The translations under genes were made by a program, and so were the position numbers. The notes below the pieces were generated by a model. The model ran no database searches and was not told where the DNA came from. It was given only the letters and a program-made list of their open reading frames with translations. A DNA stretch of 64,000 nt from Lates calcarifer (lineage: Eukaryota > Chordata > Actinopteri > Centropomidae). Numbering within the stretch: position 1 is the first letter of the stretch; each line of letters begins with the position of its first letter. The DNA lies in the NCBI RefSeq assembly GCF_001640805.2, contig NC_066856.1, positions 17,351,616 to 17,415,615 of the forward strand, read 5' to 3'. Shown here one piece after another: positions 22,900 through 34,500 of this stretch.

Positions 22900-25600
22900 A
22901 CGTGTGGGTGCTTTGCAGCTTGTATCTGCTGTTGACTGTGTGGGTGGATGGATATGTGATGTGTATCAGTAGTGACTGTCTGTGCAGAGAGGTCTTCCTC
23001 TAAAAGGCTCGCCTGCACAGGAAGGAGCACAAGACTGGGAATACCTTTCCACCAAGATCAATAAACAGCTTAACCAAGTATTTCACGGCATGCTCCTGGG
23101 GGAGCCTCGTCTGGCGCGAGCGTTGGGAAAAACTGCCACTGCATGAACCAGGTCTGCTTTAAAATCCCCACACTTCCTCTTAAGTAGCTGAATTGATATA
23201 CAGCAGTGAGATCTCCATTTATTTGTGGGGTCATTTATATCATTATTGCCATTGTGGCACTTGGGAAGGGTGAGGCAGTCGCTCCAAAGTAAATGGATTT
23301 CACAGGCTTGAGAAAATTGAATGGATATATTCAGTGAAATGTTTGCGGCAGGAGGAAATATCAGGCCAAATCGAGCTAAAATTTCCTCCAGGGGCTTTGG
23401 TGTGTTTGGATTGGCTGCGTCACATATAAAGTTTTATGACAAACAATGAATATATTTTACCTGTAATGGAGTCAACCACAAAAGTATTTTGCAAGTTATG
23501 TTTATATGACATCTACTTCTGCAAATCCAGCAGCACGAGTCAGAGCTGAGGCACACAGATCAGCAGAAAGGTTTGTTTTATAGTGGCAGGTAATAATTTG
23601 GATGAGCGAATTAGACCCAAGAGCTGACAGGTGCTCTTAATGCGCCGCTAATGGCGAAGCAGAGTGCCAGTTTGCAATTTTCTCCCGCCGACTGATGACT
23701 GGATTCCTCTCCCCGGCTGAGTGTCCTCAGGTATTCCAAATGACGAATTCTTTTCTGAGACACTTACAAACAAACTTGTGGAAGAGTAGGAGGACTAAGC
23801 CTCTGTCATGACACATGTTGGAATCCTCCACGTCTAAATGCACCTTTAATGAGATCTGGTCCCCTGCCTTGACAGCCCCCCAATAATCAGGTTATTTCAA
23901 ACTGATCCCTAAACCCCCACATGCTGCAAATTAAAGACCTTTTCTTTTCAGCAGAGTCTGCTATATTCAGCTAGCTGTCAATACTGCCAGGCTAGCTGGG
24001 GATGTTGAGGGTTTTTTTTTTTTCAAATGTTTAGCGGAAGCCAAAAATAGATTATGACATCTATAATTGATGATTATGCTTTGATAGACTTTAATCATGT
24101 GGATTGAACAGTTTTTAATAATGCCCCAGTATGGAGTGTCTTTCAGGGGAATTCCCTGAAAGATTCAATAAGAGCATAATAATTGTGATGAATGGCATGT
24201 TAAGTGTGTTTGACTTGATTTGGCCACCCTAAGGAGGAGGCAAACTGAACACAGTGGGGAAAGTGTGGAGTGTAGACAGTGACAAAGGACTAAAGACCAC
24301 GAAAAAGTTGATCACGGCTCCTGGATGTACAAAGTGATTTCTATATTCCTGATCCATAAATGACCGGCTCGGCCAATTAGGCGATGATTTAAGGGAGGGA
24401 CCTCTCGACCCTGAAGACACTTCATAATCACTGCAAAATCATTAAAGGGTGTGTGAAGCAAAGTGGATGGATAACAAGCTCTGATTCCTCTCCCATTATA
24501 GCTGGCCAGAGTCCCGACAGTGGCCCCCACTGAACAAGCTGCTTCACAGGCTTTGGAGGCTGAGGGTGACTTTGAAAGAGTGCTCAACAAAGCCTTTGCC
24601 TTTACATGCAGGGGGGTGAGCATTCGGTTGTGCACTAAAAGTGCAATTTATAATCTATCTGACAACTTCCCCCCAGCCGGCACAAAAAAGCATCAGTCAT
24701 AGCAGCCACGCTTTGCATATTGCGAGTCAAAAGCGTTTAATGGTGAGATGTAACTTCCCTCTCTTCCCATTGATCATGTGGCAGGCTGCGACTCCCATGA
24801 GCTGTGCGCATTAAGGCCAGTGACAAGCGGAAAACATTACAAATGAGCTTTAGCAAATTTGCAAGGCAGTGTCACCTCTTTGATGTATAGATAAGTGGAT
24901 GCCGGCTTCTTTCTCTCTTTTCGTTAGTCCGCTTCACTCTTTCCAGTTAGTTCTCCCTGTTTCCATCTATCTCTACCTCTCTGTCTGCCAGCCTTCTTTT
25001 TCTCCTCTCCCGCTTATGGATTAAACAAAACCGATGCCTGTGAAAAGTCCCTGTGATGAACGCGTCGCCGTTCTGATGAGGCTGAGGGTGAGCCTGTCAT
25101 AAATCATGCCCTCGAGAGCGAGGCGGTGGGGGGAAATTGTACTATGATAAATATTGAGAGGTGGAATGAGCAATAGTTTTGTCACAATGCGGAGGTGCCC
25201 ACATCCCCCTCACCGTGAAATGTGGCTTTGTGATTGGGCCTGGGCAGGGGCTGAGCAGAGAGCTGTAATTCAGGCAGCTATATAGCCGAGGATGCTTTTT
25301 GAAGCCACATGCATCTGTGATACAAAAGCGGTTGATAAATGGTTATCCAAGCTGCGGATCTTCTCCTTTTTTCACCGCTCTGCCAGACTTGTGAGACATG
25401 TAATTGAGAGAGAACATGCAAACAAAGCTAATGATTTTTCTCCCACTTTACATTTCCTTCCTTGAGGCTCTTGTCTGTCGAGCCGTGCTCATACATCTTT
25501 CACTAAGTACAACTTAGTGTCTTCTGACACCATCTCCAGCCGCCTCCAGCTGTGGAGGTGGTATCTGCAGGACCCAGCATAGAGTAACCACTGGTTAAAG
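22900..25600. promoter_or_regulatory. Candidate cluster of conserved non-coding elements
   Basis: A long repeat-poor stretch with noticeably more CpG than its neighbours, for example around 23100 (GGCGCGAGCG), 23640-23700 (TGCGCCGCTAATGGCG) and 25050-25130 (GAACGCGTCGCCG, CGAGAGCGAGGCGG). Open frames here (such as minus 24635-24312) have no recognisable domain. Retained CpG and lack of transposons are typical of regulatory DNA around developmental genes. This is an inference from composition only. Confidence 0.3.
23730..23748 (+). repeat. 19-bp word, copy 2
   Basis: Exact second copy of the word at 20357-20375, lying inside the candidate regulatory block at 22.9-25.6 kb. Confidence 0.9.
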
Positions 25601-25969
25601 ATGTGTACTGTGATCTTTTTTTAATAATGCCCAATATAGCTTCCATAAATTCTTAGATTTCCTCTAAGCACACTGCCGATGTTTGGACACCCAACACAGT
25701 TTAATTTACAGTCACATTTTGAGGAAACTGTGGGCGCTACACCTGAATTAGGGAGTATGTGAATTAAAAAAAACAATAATACAAGTTGTAGAGCTGACCA
25801 GCTGACATAAAGGGCAGTGGATGTTTTGTGGCATTGGAAAACGTTTAGTTTTAAAAACAGATCTGTAGGTACCCGTAGTGTAGGAGTGAAAGGTGACATT
25901 TTTTTAAAAGAAGAAAAAACAAAAACTGAACGAAACACCTTGAAGCTACACCAGTGATGGAACATTTAG

Positions 25970-26290
25970 GCCTCTTTTACACCTGGTATCAACATGTGAT
26001 CATTATGTGGATAATGACATCCAATCCACAGGCATTTGCATTTATACCTAGGTTTAATAAGTTCATATGTTTACATCATCCTGGTTCTGTCTAAATTGTG
26101 ATCAAATCTAACATAGTGTGTTCCAGGCCAAAGGCTATAATGCTGCTGTATGTATTTTTAAATCATGCTTTGCTACTGCTACTCTTATGGCTTTTGCCAG
26201 GCACTGCAGTCATACAATAGATTGTATTCACACCTTTATGACATCCAATCACAATGCAAGCAGATGCGTTCTGTTTAAAATTAATAACAC
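25970..26290 (+). repeat. Diverged teleost dispersed repeat with TTACACCTGGTATCAACATG head
   Basis: GCCTCTTTTACACCTGGTATCAACATG resembles the start of a common fish DNA-transposon-like repeat (TTCACACCTGGTATTAACATG in consensus, from memory). The word ATGACATCCAATC occurs twice, near 26013 and 26239. Boundaries are uncertain. Confidence 0.4.
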
Positions 26291-27450
26291 CCATGAATAC
26301 AGCTTTAATGAAATATCATTTTGTGCACAATCACTCACTGCTTAGAGGACAGAATTATCTACACTTCTTTTCTCAGTAACTGAACATACAAATGATCTGT
26401 ACAGTACACAACTGAGGAACATGCACAGGTACAAAACAAACAAACAAAAGAAAAAGTGCATGTGTTTTTAAAAGGAGGCCAAAAAATATTTTTTCTTTTA
26501 AAATAATCCATTCCCCTCTGAAAAACCCTACACTGTTAGCTCTTCATAGTCAGCCATCTATGCTGTTATACTGTCAGTGCAGTATAAAGTGTTTTTAGCC
26601 TTTTGGGACAGTAATGCTCCAGGACTTAAAATCAGCTGCAAATCAGTTGCAACTAGGACAGTGAAGCCACAGCTATGTATTAACCAGACTCTCAGCCCTT
26701 ACCCGATGAATCTCATTCAAATCATATTTCATTATCAGCAACCCAGTGAATAACATTACCCTCATTGGACTGATTTACTTTGACACTAGAATATTTCGCT
26801 GATGAAAACAGGGGCTATAGTTTTGTTTTGTTTTTTGTTTGCTGTAGGTATTTGGTGGCAGTATGGCAGAACAGTTCGAGAGGTTGTTTAATAAGCAGAA
26901 AGCCACAAGTTTGTTCCCTGCAACATGCATAAACAAGCATGTTACCTGTCAAAGTGTCTGAGAGAAAGACAGTGAACTCGCACCAGTGTGTGCTCACTCA
27001 CTGTAAGACAGCAAGCTAAATGCCTACAATGTAAAAATGTACATTTGCATTAAATCCAAGCTGTTAAGCAGTTCCACTTCTATAAATCTTCTATACAGTA
27101 TCATAAAGCCAAAAGTCTGCAAGTCATTACAGATGTCATGTATCATATCATTACCACCTATCACCAACCACTGCACTTCTCCCAACGCACATCCAGACAT
27201 GTTAAGAGCATATCTGACTCAAACTGAAGGTATTGATGTTGACGTTGTGTTGACTGAGGAATGCAGTCACAGTCTGCCACTCATATCCAATGTCTTTCTT
27301 AGGCTTAACTTAAAAAGTAGACATGGCTGTCATGGAGATTGACCTTACCACTCAATTTAAGAACCGTTTCTCAGCACTAGGTCAGTCAGTGTTATTGTTA
27401 AGTTCCCAGTCCGTCCATTACACACAGTTATAGGCTGTAATTTACACTTA
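26291..27450. other. Gene-less AT-rich stretch
   Basis: No feature recognised beyond short simple-sequence runs, such as the AAAC units near 26434. Confidence 0.4.
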
Positions 27451-27474
27451 CACACACACACACACACACACACA
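27451..27474 (+). repeat. (CA)12 microsatellite
   Basis: Uninterrupted CA array, followed by CATACACACATATATA. Confidence 0.97.
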
Positions 27475-27599
27475 TACACACATATATAGCTCGGCCATAT
27501 TGGCAGGTGAGCGCTTGCTTGGAACTATGCACTCGCCATTTTATGTGCTCTGAGTTGAACTTATGTGAACTTTAACTGAGTTTCAGCAGACATAACTTT

Positions 27600-27830
27600 A
27601 ACTGCGTGGCATAATGTGCAAATGCAAGATGAGACTTGACGTGGGTGCCATATCTGTACTGCACGATTGTGCTAATTAACAAACGTTAGTAGCCTATTCC
27701 AACATGCTAAACTAAGCACGGTAAACATATCTGCTAAACATAAGCATGTTAGCATGTTGACATTAGCTCAAAGCACCGTGCCTAAGTGCAGCCTCACAGA
27801 GCTGTTAGCATTGCTTAACACTTTTAATTC
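27600..27830 (+). repeat. GTTAGCATG-rich teleost dispersed repeat
   Basis: AACATGCTAAACTAAGCACGG, CATAAGCATGTTAGCATGTTGACATTAGC and CTCAAAGCACCGTGCCTAAGTGCAGCCTCACAGAGCTG match, from memory, the second half of the percomorph repeat whose first half I see at 15990-16440. The two fragments lie 11 kb apart and represent different parts of the family. Confidence 0.6.
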
Positions 27831-27995
27831 TGCTCATTACTATTTTCCCCTCTGTTTAAGGGGCTAGTTTTACGTTTTCCCTGCCACTAAACTTGGTTGT
27901 GATAGACATTCGCCTGCAGCTTTAGCCAGCAAGCCCTCTCAGTAGCGCTACTTCTTCAGGGCAGTCTGCAGACAGGCTGAGGCTAACTGGCTAGC

Positions 27996-28337
27996 ATGCT
28001 AACTTCAATAGAAGATAAAGAAGTGACTGAACTTCAAGCAAGACAGTGCCGTCGCTTTTCACCGCTGGAAACAACTTTTGCAAGCAAACGAATGAAGTTT
28101 GACGCCGAACTTGCAGCATTTCCTCTAACATGGTAAGTAAACACTTAATACTAATGTGTTAATGCTATGTTAGCTATGTACGATAGCAGAACTTACAAAC
28201 AGCCCAAGTTAGATATGGCATGCTTAATTGCAATTAAACATTTTGGGGTCACTGTTTCATTCTGTTCTTAATTTAAAACAACTGCTGCCATATTATTTCT
28301 GTTTTTATTTTTTAGTGACAACGTTTTAGCACAATAA
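27996..28337 (+). CDS. Hypothetical two-exon small ORF (52 codons)
   Basis: Coding parts would be 27996-28132 and 28316-28337. The ATG at 27996 has A at -3 and an in-frame TAA 12 bases upstream. The frame stays open for 45 codons up to a strong donor (TG|GTAAGTAAAC). A 183-base intron ends in a good polypyrimidine tract and acceptor (TTTTTATTTTTTAG at 28315). Joining them continues the frame for seven codons to TAA at 28335-28337. The first exon has higher GC and several CpGs. The predicted peptide is charged, with QCRRFSPLETTF in the middle, and has no domain I know. It begins just after a GCTAGCATGCTAAC palindrome typical of nearby repeat DNA, so it could be part of a transposon or a non-coding transcript. 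The splice pattern is real sequence; that it is a gene is inference. Confidence 0.2.
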
Positions 28338-28339
28338 TC

Positions 28340-30167
28340 AGACTCGCCAACCAACAGGAGATGTTATTTCTCGACATGACATGATAGCAGGCTGACAGTA
28401 ACGTTTTGTTAAAATGCACTCCACTACACACACCTTTTTTTGCTCTGTGTTTCAGTCAGATATAATTTTGGACAGTACTGGTTTGTTTAACAGTAATGTT
28501 TCATAATGCAGTAGAGTAAAAGAAGAAAAAAAATCAGTCCCTCCAGGATGAGTTCTGTCTTTTCCGTTTCATCAGAATAGGATATTTTATCTAACAAGGA
28601 GAAACCATCACATTATTAATGAACAAGAATAGGTTTTTAGATTTGTGAACTGAATCAGAATCATAGGGGATAAGAATTGTGATTCTCAAATCAGTTTTTT
28701 CCTTACAAACCTAACCACTGTAGCCAGCTCAGGGCCTTAGTGGCTGCAAAAGTCTTGCATTCAGGTGTTAAGGACCCTTCATTGACAATACAAACACACG
28801 CCAAATGTTGCTTGTTAGTTGCTTTTTCTTTCAGTCAGGTTGGATTTAATTAGATAATAAAATGTTTTAAGGTAATTTAATTACATTAAGGTAAAAATGT
28901 AATGTTAGGAGGCTGCATTCACTAGTTACCTTGGGATAAAAGGTGGCATGTTTATGAAACATTGCGCTTTTATCCTTTAATTTAAGTGATTTGTCTCAAC
29001 AAATGTGTGTCATTCACCTCAACACTCATTCTTACACAAGCTCATTAATGTCTGCTTGTGCATTGTCTTGCACAAACATACCCATTCAATGTGCATCAGT
29101 ACACAGACTCAGACACATTCACTGAGCAGCCAACATGTGAGCATCTCCACACGTGCACATGCTGACATGCTTGTCTTTTCATCAATAATTAAATGCATGT
29201 TGCTGTGTGATCTCTGGTATTTACACTTCTGTTTGTCGCCGTAAAGCTGCTCAAGTGTCTGCAAAACACAATCTCATTATAAATATTAACCGTATTTAAC
29301 GGGATGGAAAGCAGTTGCACTGGGGCTGAATTAAACTATAATGACCACTGAAACAAATGAGGACATCACAAGGATACTTCTAATAAAGACTTAACGACCT
29401 GTTTTGACTGTAACGAGCATATATTCTCAACAGGAATTGCTTCATGTGCGTGCTCAGGAGAACAGATAGCCGGACAAGTCATCCCAGCAACTGCTCCACA
29501 TCTCCTGAGCACAGCCCTTACACCAGTCTTTAACGTAGTGCTGGAGCAATCATACAGCTAGATGTGCTGAATTTGACCTGACAAAGGAGTCTTATTACCC
29601 TTCCATAATTGGAAACGCCTCACAAGGAGGGGGCGCAACATCATGATTCCATTTACAATATTTACAACTCAATAAACATTTCGTTTCATCCTCTGTCCTT
29701 CATGCCTGTGAATTTCAGATAACACAGAGGTTAAAGAGAACACTAAATATAAATTGGCTCAAAGCAGAGCATATGGAAGTGAGGACTGAAGGATCCCTTT
29801 GAGACTGCCACCGCTTTACCTTCACATTACTGCCAAATGATACTGGGTGTGAGGCTTGAATTAGCACTGAAATCAGGCGTGGGATACAATCAGGCTTTTT
29901 AGGGTCTTGGAGCTCCTGTGGACTTGTCGGAATATCTGTGGACCGCTGACTGACTCAGAAATGAATTGAACACGTGCCATGTGCTTAATACATGTTATCC
30001 TACAAGGAGTGATGCCACTTGTTTCTCTCTGATACAGCTCAGGCATGATGTACTGAGGGGCTGTGGGAGTTTACCAAAGGGAACTTGAAACACTTTACGC
30101 TGTGAAGCAGATGCATTTTTGTCTCCACTAAACTGGCTACACATATTACAGAGAGTCATGTCATGAT
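28340..30167. other. Gene-less stretch
   Basis: No gene or repeat family recognised. It is moderately AT-rich. An AATAAA near 28856 could serve a plus-strand transcript but proves nothing alone. Confidence 0.35.
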
Positions 30168-30175
30168 GTAGCTGC

Positions 30176-30428
30176 CAGGTGGGAAAAAGTATTCAGACCC
30201 TTCACTCAAAGCTGCACTAATCAATATTTTTTATATTGACAGTGATTAAAATACTGTAATGAGAAAGAGGTTGCTCATAGAGAATTATCACCCAGCTCTG
30301 CTGCTCCCCTGAACTCTATGGAACTTTTTAGTGTCCTTCAACTTGAAGTAGTCCAGTAAAGTACAAATACCCCAAAATTGTACTTAAGCAAAGTTCTTGA
30401 GGATGTATCTAGTTACTTTACATTGCTG
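30176..30428. mobile_element. hAT-type MITE with 8-bp target-site duplication
   Basis: The left end CAGGTGGGAAAAAGTATTCAGA and the right end TAGTTACTTTACATTGCTG match the CAGTGGTGGAA...GTA / TACTTAGTTACTTTCCACCACTG ends of a widespread fish hAT-like MITE (memory). It is flanked by GTAGCTGC (30168-30175) and GCAGCTGC (30429-30436), an 8-bp duplication with one mismatch, as expected for hAT. CAGTAAAGTACAAATACC and TTGTACTTAAGCAAAG near the right end fit the family. There is no transposase, so it is non-autonomous. The central GCTGCACTAATCAATATTTT section resembles another dispersed fish sequence and may be a nested or captured piece. Confidence 0.7.
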
Positions 30429-30436
30429 GCAGCTGC

Positions 30437-31485
30437 AATGGATATCATTGCAACAGTATTTTGGATCAGCATCAGTACAAAATTTCATTCAGGAATAATT
30501 TCAAGAAAGAAGCACCATTTTCCACCCCTCATTACCATCAATAGACCAGAATGCATCACAGCCAACAAATCCATTATGGTGCATCCCAATATTCAGACTG
30601 CTGGCAATCCATTTTCTCTGTATTCACTTTAAACTGTCAATTACTGCTTCATATAGAGCTTTATAGAAGACTTATTTAGTATCACTGATTGGCATTTTCT
30701 TTTTGTCTCTTCTATTTTGTATGTCCATGTTCACTTGTTTGGAATGTGTCATTGTCACATATGCTAGAGCACACATGCCAACTTCTTTATTAAGCAGTTT
30801 TTATTACACACCTCTCCAGGTTTCTTACACCACCTGTGCACTTCATTATTATAGTTATACATGTGAAAAAGGAGATGTACAAATATGTCAGCTTGTCTTC
30901 TCACATTATTTCTGCTGCTCAAATTATCGTGTGTCATTCTACATAAATTCAGTGAAAGAATATTTGAAGGTCAAAAGGTTGAATTTCTTCTTCTGTTCCT
31001 GCACAGGTATCCTTGTAGAAGGCATGTCAACAAAACATCTAAATATATGGTCCTGATGAACTCTGCTGCCTGCTTTTACTGTCTGAAAGCATACTGTAGA
31101 TTAACTCTGAAATACACTGACATAATAAGGTGATTGCTCTAATACAAATAACCATCTGTTGCACACACACATTCTTCCTTGGTTGTAGCCCTGTCTCTAC
31201 AGTGAACTCTCTCTCGCTTGGAGGGGAGCTAACAGACCTGCTGCTTAGATCTACAGTGCATTAGCCTTGATGAGGATGCAGCGTTGTGTAGAAATGAGGG
31301 GCTTCTGCTGTGGAGGTTGTACACTACATTAGCATCTGCTGGGCCATACGATAGGAGATAAATCTGCAACAGGCGTGATGCATCTTCATTAAAGTCACCA
31401 CTTACCACCTCGTGGAAAAACTGCCAAACTGTCTCTGTAGCCAGATGCTACGTTTAAGCTTTGTTTTTTGTGTTTTTTTTTTTAG
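30437..31485. other. Gene-less stretch
   Basis: Short domain-less open frames only; nothing recognised. Confidence 0.35.
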
Positions 31486-31558
31486 GAGGAAAAAACAAGG
31501 ACTGACATGGACGAGCGAGGAAGGCTCCATTTGGGAGAGTGTTTGGTGCCACTGCCAG
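31486..31558 (+). other. Exon-like segment between strong splice sites
   Basis: A 73-base stretch preceded by a T-rich tract and TTTTTTTTTTTTAG (AG at 31484-31485) and followed by CCAG|GTAAAT. Two of its three plus frames are open, and one of these is compatible with phase 2 from the donor at 28132. It is GC-richer than its flanks. It could be an exon of an unannotated coding or non-coding transcript. No protein family is recognised. Confidence 0.2.
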
Positions 31559-34500
31559 GTAAATTTAGACATCAATCTTGGTTAAACAATTACATGCTAA
31601 GATGGTAATTTACACAAAGCTTAATGGCAGCAGCGAACAACTTGAGAACAGGCTTCCTATCCTGCAGCTGTGATGCATTAGTAACCAGTTTGGACAATTC
31701 TTTCTCAATATTACTCTGTCAGAATAAATTAGTATACTGTGGTAGAGAAAGTAGTCCCTTTGGTTGGAAGACAACAGTTTGTAAATGAAGGTTTTTGATT
31801 ACAGAGGCTTAACAAGATGTGACAACATTTAAGGCCTTGTGAGGCTGTGATACTAGGTTCACTGATGTCCATGAACATACATGTTTAATTGATTTTACTC
31901 TTGTAGTCAGTGATTATTATTGTTCTCTGTCTGTTGTGGTAGTCCTTGTTGTGATGCAGCAACATATTTTCATGATCAGTCATGATCGATAGCATAAGAA
32001 CTTGGACCTCCAGAGTAGGTTGAAAATTTAGTGTGCATGTGTGAATTGCTACAAGTACTGTCATAAAATTGTGCTTTGTTATAGAATCATCTTTAAGAGA
32101 AAGCAAAAGAGAGTCGTTTTTCTGCCTTTTTTCTCCAGCCTCCCATATACCTACCTAGTGGCTGTGTCAATGTGAGGGTTTTTTGGGGAACAAGAGTGTG
32201 TGGGGATAAGACACAGTATATCTGATGAAAAGAAAGCCTCGCTGGCTCCATTAGATAGATTAAAGAAGCTGAGATCACCTGGTGAGGCTGATAGGGAGTT
32301 GGACTGATCAAGGAGTATTCCCGTTGTTAGATGATTTTCTTCAGAGGGAGCTATCTTCCTAAAGAACACCCCTGTCTCCCTCTGATCGCTCTACATCTCG
32401 CAATTGACATTTTGTCTATGCGTAGGAATGATTAATGCTCCATGGCATTCATTTTGTGCGAGCAGGGAAGGTCACTGGTATTTGTTGCTGGACTCAAAGA
32501 TTAGCTCTAACCTTAGCAAAAACACAAAGGGGGTGACATTCACAGAACAAGACAGGTGTGGATCCTGGACTCCAAACCAGTGTTATGTCTTTAGCTGAGG
32601 GGTGATGCTATTGTCTTTAAAGACAGAGAGCCCTCTTATTAAATTGGAATAATTCATATACTTAACAAACAGCATGGCTGGGACTGTACAATCTTTTCTC
32701 CAGATGGTTCCCATGGTTGCTATTGCTGCTTACACAAAGGCATGATGATGAAGATTCCTAATAGCCTTTCTGCTGCAGGGAATGTGATACATGTGCACCA
32801 GAAGATTTTAAAGCGGCACTAATCAGTATTTTATATAAAGAAGTTTTGTGTTAAACAAAACTTTCATTTATGTAATTACATCTTAAACTTTTTCTTTTCA
32901 GAATGTTTGTTAACGCAAAGAGCCAATTTTCCCCAAATCACACACAAATAAGTGCCTTATATCTAACATTAAATGGAGACTACAGTATTTCTTTTTTAAA
33001 ACGTAGCTCCAAGTGAAACTTTTTAGACCAAACCAGAATATTGCTTCTATGCATTTTGTGTCATTTTTCAATGCTTCGAGCAGCAGGAAAAAAAGGGGAG
33101 AAAGCTATTTACCTGTGTATTGGAATGGCAGAAATTGTGTTTTTGTGTGTGTGTGTGTTGACCCAATCCTTTAAGTCTCAGGAGGATGAAGAGAAACAAA
33201 GGAAAAGTTGGAATAAAAAAGAAATCTTGAAAAATAGGTATTACTATTATTAAGCCAGTTTTAATTAAAAGAAAACACAGCTAATAGTATCAGTATGAGC
33301 ATCTATATACCTTGCTCAAGACAGACATTTTGACATCAATAATAACTGCTTCCTTCCACACCACATTTAGAGTCCTTAGTGTGCTGGCTCACCTGCATGG
33401 CTTATTGAGACAAATAAGTGGAATATAACTATCCTTAATCTACTTACTACAGTACATCTGTGCTTTTCCTGCTGTGAGAAAACAAATTGTCTCTGTTGGA
33501 AAGGTTTGTTCCTCGCCAGTGAAGTTCTTCAATCAACATGCTCTTCAGCTTGACTCCTGAACAAGAACACAGGCAGACCCTTGGACTTCACTTGTCTCCA
33601 CATACAGAATGTCAGCGCAGTGAGGGAGAGGTGAGTCTCATGTCCATGTACTACAGTTCAACATATCAATAATGCACGCGGAGAGTGATTTCACCAATCG
33701 ATAATCTTTACCACACACATAACACCCCAGTGTGAGAGATTGAGCTGATGTACAACTATCGCGAACAAGGTCACACACACACACTCGTGCTTGCTCTAAC
33801 ATATTTCAAATCCATCAAATTAAAATTCAATAAAAGGCTTTGCAATTTTGCAGTATTCTCAAATGAGGATCTGAGAGACCAGGAAAAGGGGCAAGTACAG
33901 TTCAAGTTCAAAGCCAAAGGCTCATCTTTCATCCCATGGCACCAAGGGACATGTTTGTACGCCGCTGAAACAATGATCTGTCAGTGTTAATGAGTGATGA
34001 GTAGTGATTTATTTTTGCTGCAGTGCTGTGTTAAACAAATCACTTTATAATCCAGACCTATAATATTCTCTATTATGACAAGGATACTTATATCAGTATT
34101 TATGAGTGGGAGAAACACACATCCGTAACCAAATTACTATATGGTTGCTTGAGGGTGGATGATTTCTAAGAATTTACAGAATTGTTTTTTAGAAAGAACA
34201 TTTATTCTAATAATTATACATATATTATACATGGTGGGAAGTACTGTGGATTTTTACTGAAGTTATTACTGAAGTGAAGGCATTTCATGAAAATATCACA
34301 AACCAAAGATGACTGTTGAACATCACGACTACTTCTTGGCTCTACATACTGTACATAGTGTACCTAATGATTTAATAGCACTTAATTAATTAGTCTTTAT
34401 TCTGTGATAGAAGTATGCAACATAAAGGTGCTGCAAATACAAAGTAGTGCATCTAGCAGGAATAGCGCTTAATTTCAGTGTGTGTGAGACACTGTTTCTT

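Noticed and set aside
24312..24635. 107-codon minus frame in the 24 kb block
   Set aside because: No recognisable domain and the opposite strand is also partly open. Retained open frames here are explained by higher GC.
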